Shown here one piece after another: positions 27,237 through 35,891 of a stretch of DNA of 64,000 bases. Position 1 is the first letter of the stretch; every line of letters begins with the position of its first letter. The notes below the pieces were generated by a model. That model made no database searches and was not told the DNA's origin. It worked only from the letters and a program-made list of their open reading frames with translations. The translations under genes were made by a program, and so were the position numbers. Origin of the DNA: an uncultured Pseudomonadota bacterium (lineage in GTDB: Bacteria; Myxococcota_A; UBA796; SXON01); NCBI GenBank assembly GCA_903844155.1, contig CAIMSU010000280.1:1-64000 (forward strand), in the 5' to 3' direction.

Positions 27237-29168
27237 CTACGACTTCTTGGTGGCCTCGGGCTTGCGGGAAAAAAGCTCGGAGAACTGGGTCTTCAGCGAC
27301 TTCGCGGGTGGGGCCGGTGCGCGGGCAGCGTTCAGACGGTCCTCGCGAAGCGCGTCGCGGTTGTTCGGGTCGCGCTCGAGCGCCCGTTTGTAGCGCAGCA
27401 GCGCGTCCGGGAGCCGTCCTTCGATCTTGAGCAGGTTGCCGGCCGTTGACTGGACCTCACCCTGCAGGACGGGGTCGGTCACGATCAACGCGTCGAGCTG
27501 CTCGAGCGCCTTGGCGATCGGCAGGCGCTTTGCGTAGTACCCGCTTTGAGCGGCGAGAAAAAGGTAGGGCCAGGTCTTCGGGTCCAGCTTTGCTGCGAGC
27601 GCGAGATGCGGGTCGGCCGACCGGAACTCCCGCGCCCGCCAGAGCACCTCGCCCTTGCGGAACGCGATGCGCGCGGCGGTGACCTCACGGTCGTTCGCGT
27701 AGATGTTCCCAACTTTCTCGGCGTCCTTCTTCTTCTTCAACTCGGCGATGGCTCCGGGCGTACGCAGCGCGTCGTAGGCAGAGTTCACCACCGCGAAGCA
27801 CTGCTCGGCGAGCGCCTTTACCGCAGGCGGGGCGCCCGGGAAGGTGTCCGGATGGTAGGCGCGGGAGATCTCACGGAACGCGTGGATGACGTCCTGCTCG
27901 GTCACGTCCACCTTGTCCGCGAGGTCCAGCACTTCGATCGGCGAACGGCTGATCAGCCTACGGCTCGCCTCGCGCAGCGCGTCCACGCGCGGGTCGACGA
28001 TGGGCGCCTCCTGGGTGGTCATGTCCGACGGCAAGTAGTCGTCGCTCTGCAGCAGACCGAGGGCGTTGAGCAGATCGATCGCGCGCAAACCGGCCGTCCT
28101 GCGGGCATCATCGCCGTTGGCGACGTCGTCGAGCAGCGCGCGCAGCGATCGGGGCGAGGACGCAGTGCGGTGCACCTTGAGGGTGAGCGGGTCCAGTCCC
28201 CAGGTCGTGTCGGGCGTGTCCCCGGGGATCCGACGCTGGATCGGCAGGCGCGACCGCCTAGACCAGGCAGATTCCAGCCTCGCGAGGCTCTTTCTCGCGA
28301 TCTGTGCCCCGCACCACCGCGCGACGCGGCCGGGAAGCACAAGCCCCCCGCCCTGTGGGGTCCACCCGGCATCCCACCGTACATCCCCGTCCGGGTCGTC
28401 CGCCAGCGCACAAAGCCAGGTCGCCAGCCCCTCCGTGGCAGCGTCCAGGCAGGCCGTGAGCTCAGCCCCCTGGCTCAAGCCGATCTGGATGCCGGTCTGA
28501 AGATCGGCGATATCCGCCGGAAGCTGGGCCGATCGGAACAGGCCGGGGATGCCGTCGACGGCCACGACGTCCCCGCCGCGCACGCCAATTGCCACGGAGC
28601 CACCCGGGCCGGTCCAGCGGAGCTGACCGGTCGCCCGTTGCCGGTAGGCCACGAACAAAAGCCGCATGGGCCCCAGGGTATGCGCGGGTCCCCCAGCCCA
28701 TTGCAACCAGCCGGGCTGGCTGTCGTCCTCCTGCGCGCCAGGCAGTCGCATCACCGTGTTGCTCGCGCGCGGCGGGGTGCTCGGGGCCCGCGAGTCGGTC
28801 GCAGCCGGCGCGACCAGCCGCTCCAGCGTTCGAACGAGCATCGCCCGGTCGAGGGGCTTTCGGATGAAGCCCGTCGGCTGGAACCCGCGCCGCGCCGCGT
28901 CCTCGAACACCCCGAGCTCGTCGTTGGAGCTGACGAGGATGACCGGGGTTCCGGGCGCCCACTTCACCACCCCCTTGCCGAATTCGATGCCGTCGATTCC
29001 CGTCATCGTCACGTCCGTCAGCACGATCTGGAAGCGACTGCGCTTGAACAGGGCAAGCCCCTCCTCCCCGCTGGCGGCCGTCTCCGCGTCGTGCCCGCAC
29101 GATCGCACGATGTCCGCGAGCATCGTGCGCGTCAGCGCTTCGTCGTCAACTACCAGAACGCGGGCCAT
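27237..29168 (-). CDS. Response regulator with DUF4388-like, J-domain and TPR regions
   Basis: A 643-residue cytoplasmic protein. Residues 1-118 are a receiver domain with Asp8, Asp9 and phospho-acceptor Asp52 (LTDVTM) and the Lys in FIRKPLD. Residues of roughly 155-300 resemble DUF4388 (MRLLFVAYRQRATGQLRW). Around 440 is a DnaJ-type J-domain with HPD (YHPDTFPGAPP). The C-terminus is TPR-like (LLRYKRALERDPNNRDAL). Phosphorylation may control an Hsp70 partner or an assembly step. The start at 29168 begins directly at the REC domain, and an ATG 13 codons earlier is less likely. Confidence 0.85.
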   Translation of the reverse strand: MARVLVVDDEALTRTMLADIVRSCGHDAETAASGEEGLALFKRSRFQIVLTDVTMTGIDGIEFGKGVVKWAPGTPVILVSSNDELGVFEDAARRGFQPTGFIRKPLDRAMLVRTLERLVAPAATDSRAPSTPPRASNTVMRLPGAQEDDSQPGWLQWAGGPAHTLGPMRLLFVAYRQRATGQLRWTGPGGSVAIGVRGGDVVAVDGIPGLFRSAQLPADIADLQTGIQIGLSQGAELTACLDAATEGLATWLCALADDPDGDVRWDAGWTPQGGGLVLPGRVARWCGAQIARKSLARLESAWSRRSRLPIQRRIPGDTPDTTWGLDPLTLKVHRTASSPRSLRALLDDVANGDDARRTAGLRAIDLLNALGLLQSDDYLPSDMTTQEAPIVDPRVDALREASRRLISRSPIEVLDLADKVDVTEQDVIHAFREISRAYHPDTFPGAPPAVKALAEQCFAVVNSAYDALRTPGAIAELKKKKDAEKVGNIYANDREVTAARIAFRKGEVLWRAREFRSADPHLALAAKLDPKTWPYLFLAAQSGYYAKRLPIAKALEQLDALIVTDPVLQGEVQSTAGNLLKIEGRLPDALLRYKRALERDPNNRDALREDRLNAARAPAPPAKSLKTQFSELFSRKPEATKKS

Positions 29169-29184
29169 GGAGTCCTGACGACGG

Positions 29185-29213
29185 TTGACGTCGTCGCTGG
29201 GGAGCATAATCTT
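29185..29213 (+). promoter_or_regulatory. Possible promoter for trxA
   Basis: TTGACG (29185-29190), 17 bases, then TAATCT (29208-29213) lies in the divergent spacer before trxA. The 5' leader would be about 115 bases. The -10 match is moderate, so this is tentative. Confidence 0.3.
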
Positions 29214-29335
29214 TCCCCCGACGCTTCGGTGCCACCAAGGGGTGTCTCCCGTCAGGAAGCCGCCAGCTTTTTCGGTCCCTGCTCCCCGATCCCAGCCTCA
29301 AAGTCCAAAAACCCGCATCCCCAACGGAGTTCCCC

Positions 29336-29665
29336 ATGGCCAGCCCGAACGTGAAGATGATCAGCGACGCCGAGTTCCAATCCCAGGTGATCGAGAGCGA
29401 GGTACCCGTGCTCCTCGACTTCACGGCCGTGTGGTGCGGCCCCTGCAAGGCCATCGCCCCGCTGCTCGACGACCTCGCGGACGCGAACCTCGGCAAGATC
29501 AAGGTCGTGAAGATGGACATCGACCAGAACGGCAAGACCCCGATGCAGTTCGGCGTCCAGTCGATCCCCACGTTGCTCCTCTTCAAGGGCGGCAAGGTGG
29601 TCGACAAGCGCGTTGGCTCCTTGCAGAAGGCGGCGCTCGCGGCGTTCGTCGGCCCGGTGCTCTGA
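29336..29665 (+). CDS. trxA: Thioredoxin
   Basis: A 109-residue cytoplasmic thioredoxin with the classical WCGPC active site (Cys34 and Cys37) and the cis-proline in QSIPTLLLFKGG. It reduces disulfides and supplies electrons to reductases. The start at 29336 is preceded by GGAG. The gene precedes the ThDP enzyme by 37 bases on the same strand and may be co-transcribed. No signal peptide is present. Confidence 0.95.
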   Translation: MASPNVKMISDAEFQSQVIESEVPVLLDFTAVWCGPCKAIAPLLDDLADANLGKIKVVKMDIDQNGKTPMQFGVQSIPTLLLFKGGKVVDKRVGSLQKAALAAFVGPVL

Positions 29666-29702
29666 CCGGCGCGGGTTAGTCCGCGCGCTCTGCGGAGTCC
29701 CC

Positions 29703-31331
29703 ATGCCCCACGTCCACGGCGGTCAACTCGTCGCCCAGGCCTTCGCAAAAGAAGGTGTCACGCACGTTTTCACGCTGTGCGGCGGCCACATACAGCACAT
29801 CTACGACGGGTGCCTGAACGAGGGCATCCGGGTCGTTGACTTCCGGCACGAGCAGGCGGCCGGGCACGCCGCCGAGGGCTGGGCGCGCGCGACGGGGAAG
29901 CCCGGAGTGGCGCTTGTGACGGCCGGTCCGGGGGTGACGGACGCGGTCACCGCCGTGGCGAACGCCCACCGGGGCGGCGTGCCGATGATCCTGATTGGCG
30001 GCCAGGGACCGCGCTTCTACTCGGGGATGGGGTCCCTGCAGGAGATGGACCACGTCACGCTGATGCGGAGCATCACGAAGTGGAGCGCGACCGTGCCGGA
30101 AACCCGTCGCATCCCCGATTTCCTGGCGATGGCGTTCCGGAAAGCGACGACCGGCGTGCCGGGTCCGGTGTTCCTGGAGATGCCGCTGGACGTGCTGATG
30201 CTGATGGAGAAGTCGGAGGACCTGACCTACCCGCAGGACTACCGCACCCACCACGTGACCGGCGGAGATCCGGAGGCGATCAATGCCGCCGCAAACGCGC
30301 TTTCAAAGGCGAAGAGCCCGGTTGCGGTGGTCGGCACGCAATGGTGGTGGAGCCCGTACAAGGACGCGATCGAACACTTCGTCGACGCCTACGATCTCCC
30401 GGTCTTTCTCAACGGAGGCGCGCGGGGCGCGCTCCCGCCCGACGACCCGCGCTTCTTCCGCCTCTGCCGCTCCAAGGCCCTCGCAAACGCCGATGTCATC
30501 GTGATCTTCGGCACGCCGTGGGACTTCCGGCTCAACTACGGGCAGGACATCCCGGCCACTACGACGGTCATCCATGTGGACCTCGACGGGGACGTCATCG
30601 GGCACAACCGCGGCGCCAACGTCGGGATCGTCGGCGACACCGGGCTCGTCATGCGTCAGCTCGCGGAGGCCGCCTCGCGCGTGAGCGACGGCAAGTGGGT
30701 TCACACGGTTCGCGGCTACGAAACCAGCCGCCTCCACAAGATGCAGGCGGACCTGAACAGCGACGCGATGCCGATCCACCCGCTGCGCTTCTCCAAGGAG
30801 CTCGCAGCCGCGATCCCAGCGAATTCCACGATCGTCTGCGACGGGGGCGACATCGTCGGCACCGCCGCCAAGGTCGTGGACGTCACCCGCCCCGGCCACT
30901 GGATGGACCCCGGGCCGTTGGGAACCCTCGGCGTTGGACCAAGCTTTGCAATGGCCGCCAAGCTCGCGCGGCCGGACGAACCCGCCTTCATCATCTACGG
31001 CGACGGCTCGTTCGGCCTCAACGGCATGGAATACGAGGCCGCCGCCAGGCAGAACATCCCGTTCGTCGGCGTGATGGGCAACGACGCCGCGTGGACCCAG
31101 ATCCGCCGCGGACAAGCACAGATCTTCGGCAACGACCGCCTCCCCGCCACCGGCCTCGCGTACACGCGCTACGACCTCATGGTCGAGGCGCTCGGCGGTC
31201 ACGGCGAGTACGTCGAGCGGCCGGAGGACATCCGCCCGGCCATCGAGCGCGCGCTGGAGAGCGGAAAGCCGGCGTTGGTGAACGTGAAGATCGGCGCGTC
31301 GTCCTTCCGGGACGGGGCGATTTCGGTTTAG
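29703..31331 (+). CDS. Thiamine-diphosphate enzyme, acetolactate synthase-like
   Basis: A 542-residue three-domain ThDP enzyme. The N-terminal PYR domain carries the activating glutamate in DFRHEQAAGHAAEGWARATG. The central domain follows, and the C-terminal PP domain has the GDGSFG...N motif binding Mg-ThDP. It belongs to the acetolactate synthase/2-hydroxyacyl-CoA lyase/oxalyl-CoA decarboxylase group. No regulatory subunit gene is adjacent, so a true biosynthetic AHAS is not established. The start at 29703 has GCGGAGTCCCC upstream. Confidence 0.85.
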   Translation: MPHVHGGQLVAQAFAKEGVTHVFTLCGGHIQHIYDGCLNEGIRVVDFRHEQAAGHAAEGWARATGKPGVALVTAGPGVTDAVTAVANAHRGGVPMILIGGQGPRFYSGMGSLQEMDHVTLMRSITKWSATVPETRRIPDFLAMAFRKATTGVPGPVFLEMPLDVLMLMEKSEDLTYPQDYRTHHVTGGDPEAINAAANALSKAKSPVAVVGTQWWWSPYKDAIEHFVDAYDLPVFLNGGARGALPPDDPRFFRLCRSKALANADVIVIFGTPWDFRLNYGQDIPATTTVIHVDLDGDVIGHNRGANVGIVGDTGLVMRQLAEAASRVSDGKWVHTVRGYETSRLHKMQADLNSDAMPIHPLRFSKELAAAIPANSTIVCDGGDIVGTAAKVVDVTRPGHWMDPGPLGTLGVGPSFAMAAKLARPDEPAFIIYGDGSFGLNGMEYEAAARQNIPFVGVMGNDAAWTQIRRGQAQIFGNDRLPATGLAYTRYDLMVEALGGHGEYVERPEDIRPAIERALESGKPALVNVKIGASSFRDGAISV

Positions 31332-31448
31332 GGGCGTGGCGGTGGAAAACGGAGAACGGCCAAGCACCCCTGCCACTCTTGCCAACGCGGGCCTCGCGCG
31401 GCACTCCTCCTCAGCGCGCGTGGCAGGCCTGGCAGCCGGCCCCGATCG

Positions 31449-31523
31449 ATGTTCCAAAACTGCGGAGACCACTTCTGGTACCTCTCCGATGTACCACAAG
31501 TGGTCTCCGCAGTTTTGGAACAT
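31449..31523. repeat. 75-base near-perfect inverted repeat between convergent genes
   Basis: The left arm (31449-31481, starting ATGTTCCAAAACTGCGGAG) and right arm (31491-31523) are 33 bases each with one mismatch, separated by a 9-base loop. The hairpin lies in the 246-base gap between the convergent ThDP enzyme (stop 31331) and the 31578-32714 gene. It may be a bidirectional terminator, a REP/BIME-like extragenic palindrome or a miniature mobile element. No target-site duplication was seen. The rest of the gap (31332-31448) is GC-rich with weaker short repeats and no gene. Confidence 0.9.
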
Positions 31524-31577
31524 CCCTGATGCCCGCGGGGGAGCACGAAAACCCGCGAGCTGACCGCGACGAACGCT

Positions 31578-32714
31578 CTATATCGAAAACTCCTTCTCCT
31601 TCGCCACCTTCGCCTCGTACCCCTTGTCCGTCCACTCCTTGGCGCGTGCATCGGCCCAGGTCGCGCTCTCGGACGAGGCCTTCTCGGGCGTCTCCGTGTA
31701 GATCACCGGCCAGTCGCCGGCGTCCATCGTGCACTTCGTGAGCTTCGGCTTCTCCGCGCGTAGTGGCGGCTCGATGTCGGCGATGATGCTCCAGTGCGTC
31801 CCACCCTCGGTCAGCGTCGTGTAGTGGATGACCGCGGTTTTCTTGCCGCTGCACGTCCCCGACTCCACGCTGGCAACCCCGTACAGGAATTTGCCGCCCG
31901 CCTGGACGCGGTCCGGGTAGATCGTCGGCAACAGCGAGGCCGCGGCCTTCTCAGCGCCCGAGTTCGCCAACTGCGTCGCCACGCCCTTCGCCTGGTCGGG
32001 CCCGGTCTTCTGGGCAACACCAACGAGGGCGTCCTCAAGCCCCTTGTGGGCCTCTGCCGTCATGTCCTGCCCGAGGCCGGGCGCCATCGCGTTCGTCATC
32101 GCCTCGAGCAGCGGGTTGAACGGCCCGCCGTTGCCCGCAGCCGCGATGGCCGCAGCAGAGAGCGTCGGCAGCGCGTCGGCCTTCTCCTTCTTGCCGTAGA
32201 TGTTGGCGAGGCCCATGTACTTTTCGTCGAATTCCTTGGCGGGCGGGGCCTTGACCTTCGCGTCCACCCACGTCCAGAGCTTGGGGTCGTCGCAGGCCTG
32301 GTAGGCCGAGCTCCACTGCTTGAAGTCGACGTCGCGCAGGGCGGCGTAGGCACCCTGGAGGAAGGTCGTGCTGAGCGGATGGTCCTTGCAGGCCGCGCCG
32401 ATGTTCGTGGCGACCTCGTCCCGCGCGTCGTAGTCCGGGATCTTGCCGATGGCCGACCACGCTGGCGTCCAGAGCTTCGCGTCGATGGCGACCTGCACGA
32501 GCGCGGTGACCGCATCCGTGTCGCCAGCCTTCGCCAGGAACGTCAGGAAAGAGCCCTCGGCAACCTTGGGATCGCACGCGATGAGCGCCTGATACGCGGG
32601 GGCGACGGCATCCGGCGTGAGCGCCGCGACGCCCGCGAGCTGCGCATCACAGGCGGCATGCGCAGGCGCGACGAGGGTGAGGACGGCGCTGACGAGCAGA
32701 CTGGTGAATGGCAT
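31578..32714 (-). CDS. Secreted protein of unknown function, Cys-containing
   Basis: A 378-residue exported protein. Residues 1-20 are a signal peptide ending APAHA|AC. The mature protein is Ala-rich and mainly helical in repeats of about 35 residues (LTPDAVAPAYQALIACDPKV, TALVQVAIDAKLWTPAW), perhaps HEAT/TPR-like, with a small C-terminal beta domain (GTHWSIIADIEPP). Cysteines in both parts could form disulfides. No family is recognised. The ATG at 32714 is supported by the signal peptide and a GGAGTC site. Confidence 0.7.
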   Translation of the reverse strand: MPFTSLLVSAVLTLVAPAHAACDAQLAGVAALTPDAVAPAYQALIACDPKVAEGSFLTFLAKAGDTDAVTALVQVAIDAKLWTPAWSAIGKIPDYDARDEVATNIGAACKDHPLSTTFLQGAYAALRDVDFKQWSSAYQACDDPKLWTWVDAKVKAPPAKEFDEKYMGLANIYGKKEKADALPTLSAAAIAAAGNGGPFNPLLEAMTNAMAPGLGQDMTAEAHKGLEDALVGVAQKTGPDQAKGVATQLANSGAEKAAASLLPTIYPDRVQAGGKFLYGVASVESGTCSGKKTAVIHYTTLTEGGTHWSIIADIEPPLRAEKPKLTKCTMDAGDWPVIYTETPEKASSESATWADARAKEWTDKGYEAKVAKEKEFSI

Positions 32715-32879
32715 GCAGACTCCGGCGGTCGAGGGGCTAACACCCGGGGAGCGGCCCGGCATCGCCGATCAAACCCGCCGGCACGCCGATCCACGCCCCT
32801 GCGGGGTCACGTTTGGTCTGCGGACGACCCGCGAATACCCGGCTATGCTCGCGCGTCCAAGCCCAGACCGGAGTCTGTC

Positions 32880-33260
32880 ATGCTGCTCGTCCTCTCGCTC
32901 GCCCTCGCTGCCACCACACCTGCCGCCTCGCCTGCCGCCGCTGCGAGCAGCGCGCCCGCGGTGACAGCCACCACGACGACAACCACGACGACAGCCACCA
33001 CGTCGACGACGACGACCACCGCGCCCATCGTCCCGGCCACGGACGCCAACGGCGCGCCGCTCTGCGTGGTCGTGCCCGCCAGCACGACGGGCACCGCTGC
33101 GGCGAGCACCGCCACGCCGAGCGCCACTGGGACCCCCGCCGCGACGACCGCCTCCACCCTCCCGCCCTGCGGACCGGACGGCAAGCCCGCGCCAACCGCC
33201 AAGAAGAAGCTGCAGAAGTCCAACACCAACCGGATGGAGGCGGAGGAGACGCGCGAGTAG
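32880..33260 (+). CDS. Small Thr/Ala-rich exported protein
   Basis: A 126-residue protein with a hydrophobic N-terminus (MLLVLSLALAATTP), then low-complexity Ala/Ser and a run of about 25 mostly Thr residues encoded by ACG/ACC repeats. Two cysteines and a charged C-terminus (KKKLQKSNTNRMEAEETRE) follow. The Thr tract may be a glycosylated or extended envelope spacer. No family is recognised. It is followed by the FAD oxidase start after 4 bases, so the two may be co-transcribed. The gene is small and low in complexity, so confidence is moderate. Confidence 0.5.
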   Translation: MLLVLSLALAATTPAASPAAAASSAPAVTATTTTTTTTATTSTTTTTAPIVPATDANGAPLCVVVPASTTGTAAASTATPSATGTPAATTASTLPPCGPDGKPAPTAKKKLQKSNTNRMEAEETRE

Positions 33261-33264
33261 CCCC

Positions 33265-34659
33265 GTGGCCCTGCCTGAGCTCATCACGGACCCGGCGATC
33301 ATCGCGGGGTATCTCTCCGACGCGTCGAACACGCACGGCTCGGCCGACGCCCTCCTACGCCCGACCTCCACGCTGGAAGTCGCCGCGATCATCCGGCATT
33401 GTCAGGCGAACGTCATCCCGCTGACGGTCACCGCCCGGCGCACATCGACCACCGGCGCGCCCGTCCCCGAGGGCGGCTGGCTGCTGTCGACCGAGAAGCT
33501 GGCGACCCTCCACGCGCCCGACGACGTCGACGCCGGCATGCTCCTCGGCGAGTATCAGGCGGCGATCGAGGCGCAAGGCCTGTTCTTCCCGCCGGACCCC
33601 ACGAGCCGCCATGAATGCAGCGTCGGTGGGGCCGTCGCGTGCAACGCCTCGGGCGCACGGACGTACGCGTACGGACCCACCCGCCCGTGGATCCGCAAGG
33701 TGGAAGCGGTGCTTGCCGACGGAACCGTCGTGCAGGCCGACCGCGAGACGCCTTGTCCCTGGCCCGTGCCGGCATGGTCGGAGCCGCACGTAAAGACGGC
33801 CGCGGGCTATTTCCCGGCGACGAACCTGCTCGATGCGCTCATCGGTGCGGAGGGGACTCTCGGCGTCGTCACCCGCGTGTGGACGCGCCTGATCCCGCTG
33901 CCAAGGCACGTGCTCGCGATCTTCGCCTTCTTCCCGAGCCGGGCGTCGCTCCTCGATTTTCTCACTGAAGCACGGGCCACACGCACGCGGATCACCCCTG
34001 GTGGCGCCCGGGAGGACGGAGGCGCTGGCCTGCGGCCCCGCTGCATCGAATACTTCGACAGGCGCTCGCTGGACCTGATCCGCTCTCGCGTGCCCGTCAG
34101 CGAGGCCGACAGCGCCGTGCTTTTTGAGATCGAGCACGACGGCGAACCGCCCCTCGAAGCCTGGATCGACGCCCTCCAACGGCACGGCGCGCTCGTCGAC
34201 GACACGATCGTGGCCGAAGACGAAGCCGGCCTCGCCCGCCTCCACGCCATTCGCCACGCGCTCCCGGCCGAAGTCAACGAGATCATCGCCCGGAACGGCG
34301 TCCGCAAGGTCGGGACCGACTTTGCCGTCCCCGACTCGGCACTCCCCGAAATGCTGGCGTTGTACGACGATACGGGCGGCATGCCGGCCGTGTGCTTCGG
34401 TCACCTCGGCGACAACCACCTGCACCTCAATTTCCTGCCGCGAACCCAGGAAGAGTGGGCGCAAGCGAAGGATCGCTACATGACGCTTGCCCGGCGTGCC
34501 GTAGCCCTCGGCGGCACCGTGAGCGCGGAGCACGGCATCGGCCGACTCAAGCGCGCCCACCTCGCCATGATGGTTGGCGACGAGCAGATCGCAGCATGGC
34601 GCGCCTTGCGGAAGCTTGCGGATCCGAGCGGGATTCTGGGGCGCGGGGTGATGGTGTAG
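33265..34659 (+). CDS. FAD-linked oxidase, D-lactate/glycolate dehydrogenase-like
   Basis: A 464-residue enzyme of the FAD_binding_4/FAD-oxidase_C type, related to GlcD and D-lactate dehydrogenases that oxidise 2-hydroxyacids to 2-oxoacids. The FAD site has PTSRHECSVGGAVACNASGARTYAYG and GAEGTLGVVTRVWTRL. The C-terminal metal and substrate region has GHLGDNHLHLNF and the typical ending SAEHGIGRLKR. The start is GTG at 33265. No iron-sulfur partner (GlcE or GlcF) is adjacent, so the electron acceptor is unknown. Confidence 0.88.
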   Translation: MALPELITDPAIIAGYLSDASNTHGSADALLRPTSTLEVAAIIRHCQANVIPLTVTARRTSTTGAPVPEGGWLLSTEKLATLHAPDDVDAGMLLGEYQAAIEAQGLFFPPDPTSRHECSVGGAVACNASGARTYAYGPTRPWIRKVEAVLADGTVVQADRETPCPWPVPAWSEPHVKTAAGYFPATNLLDALIGAEGTLGVVTRVWTRLIPLPRHVLAIFAFFPSRASLLDFLTEARATRTRITPGGAREDGGAGLRPRCIEYFDRRSLDLIRSRVPVSEADSAVLFEIEHDGEPPLEAWIDALQRHGALVDDTIVAEDEAGLARLHAIRHALPAEVNEIIARNGVRKVGTDFAVPDSALPEMLALYDDTGGMPAVCFGHLGDNHLHLNFLPRTQEEWAQAKDRYMTLARRAVALGGTVSAEHGIGRLKRAHLAMMVGDEQIAAWRALRKLADPSGILGRGVMV

Positions 34660-34681
34660 CCCGCCCGCGCCCGTTTCTTGA

Positions 34682-34695
34682 TACCCGGCCGGGTA
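34682..34695. promoter_or_regulatory. 14-base perfect palindrome before the TPR gene
   Basis: TACCCGGCCGGGTA is exactly self-complementary and lies 11 bases before the GTG start of the next gene, downstream of the FAD oxidase stop. It may be an operator or the stem of a small hairpin. No T-tract follows. Confidence 0.4.
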
Positions 34696-34706
34696 CCGGA
34701 GCCAAG

Positions 34707-35891
34707 GTGACCCAGACCGAGATCGACCTCCTCGCCGAGAGCGCCCTGCAAGCCCTCGGGCGAGATGACCCGCGCAAAGCCCGCGAATTGCTGATGGAGG
34801 CGATCACCGCTGCCCCGAATCGCGCTGATCTGGTCCATGCGTTGGGCGTCGTGCAGCTTCAGCTCGGCGAAGCGCACCTCGGCCTCCCGCTGGTCGAGCA
34901 GGCCATCGCGATGGCGATGGCGCTCGGCGGGGCGGACGCGGCAAAAGGAAGGGAGATGCTCGATGGTTTCGAACTCTCCCTCGCCGCGGCCCACGAAGAT
35001 CTCGACCACCCTGAGGAGGCCGAGGCGGCGTACCGACGCATCCTGGCGCGCACCGGCAACCCCCGTGCATCCCACCAGTTGGCGCTCCTCCTCCTGGCCT
35101 GGGGCCGGCTCGACGAGGGCCTGGACACGTTGGACCATTACGTGACCGCCGACGCGGACGATCCAGACGCCCAGCGCGGCCTCAAGGCGCTGGCCGGCGA
35201 GATCCGGCTCTGGATCGCCCGGAAATTGCACCCGAAGAACCTGCTGCAGGCGCACCGGGACGAGTACGTTGCGATGTTCGACGACTACCTGAAGGGCCCG
35301 GCCAAAGGCTGGGTCGCAGAGCCGGCAAAGATGCGGCGCGGACCGGACGGTCGCCTCGTCCCGATCGTGCCGGAGGGCGCCAGGCCATACGCCGGCGTGC
35401 GCGTGGATCTGGTCAACCCGGCGACGAACCAGATCGGCCAGGTCGGGGATCAGCCCATGGTCGTGCAGATCGCCGAGTTTCCGGCGCTCTCGCAGGCGCC
35501 TGTACAGCTCCGCTGGGAGCACGAGGAGTTTGACCTGCGCGTCTCCACGCAGTGCCCCTGGGATCAGCTCCCGATCCAGATCCTCTTCAAGAACGGCGCC
35601 GGTGCGGAGGGCGCGCTGGACGCTGCTGACGTTGTCCTCGGCGCTTGGTACGTCGCGGGCTTCGACGGCGCTTTTGGCACGCCGGAGGGCCACCGGTTGC
35701 ACGACATCAGCTATCCGACCGCCGCGCGCGCGTGGCATGACGGCTTTCTCGGCGTGACCTACGACGTCGACATGGGCCGCGCGGAGCTTCGCGCCATCGA
35801 CGACCTCGTACAGCGCCTCGCGCACTTGAACGCGCACCACCCGATCGACCGGGTCCTGCTCGGGCGCGGCTACCTGCCCGTCCCCGGATGA
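34707..35891 (+). CDS. TPR-repeat protein of unknown function
   Basis: A 394-residue soluble protein. Residues 1-170 contain TPR-like helical pairs (ARELLMEAITAAPNRADLVHALGVVQLQ, EAEAAYRRILARTGNPRASHQLALLLLAWG). Residues 200-394 form an unclassified alpha/beta domain (VRVDLVNPATNQIGQVGD ... YDVDMGRAELRAIDDL). The GTG start at 34707 precedes the first repeat, and earlier codons overlap the FAD oxidase gene. Its stop overlaps the prepilin peptidase start by 4 bases (ATGA). A scaffold for pilus or secretion assembly is possible but not shown. Confidence 0.7.
   Translation: MTQTEIDLLAESALQALGRDDPRKARELLMEAITAAPNRADLVHALGVVQLQLGEAHLGLPLVEQAIAMAMALGGADAAKGREMLDGFELSLAAAHEDLDHPEEAEAAYRRILARTGNPRASHQLALLLLAWGRLDEGLDTLDHYVTADADDPDAQRGLKALAGEIRLWIARKLHPKNLLQAHRDEYVAMFDDYLKGPAKGWVAEPAKMRRGPDGRLVPIVPEGARPYAGVRVDLVNPATNQIGQVGDQPMVVQIAEFPALSQAPVQLRWEHEEFDLRVSTQCPWDQLPIQILFKNGAGAEGALDAADVVLGAWYVAGFDGAFGTPEGHRLHDISYPTAARAWHDGFLGVTYDVDMGRAELRAIDDLVQRLAHLNAHHPIDRVLLGRGYLPVPG

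Noticed and set aside
32970-33025. ACG/ACC-rich tract as a non-coding microsatellite
   Set aside because: It stays in frame within a small exported protein as a Thr run, so I annotate it as part of that gene.
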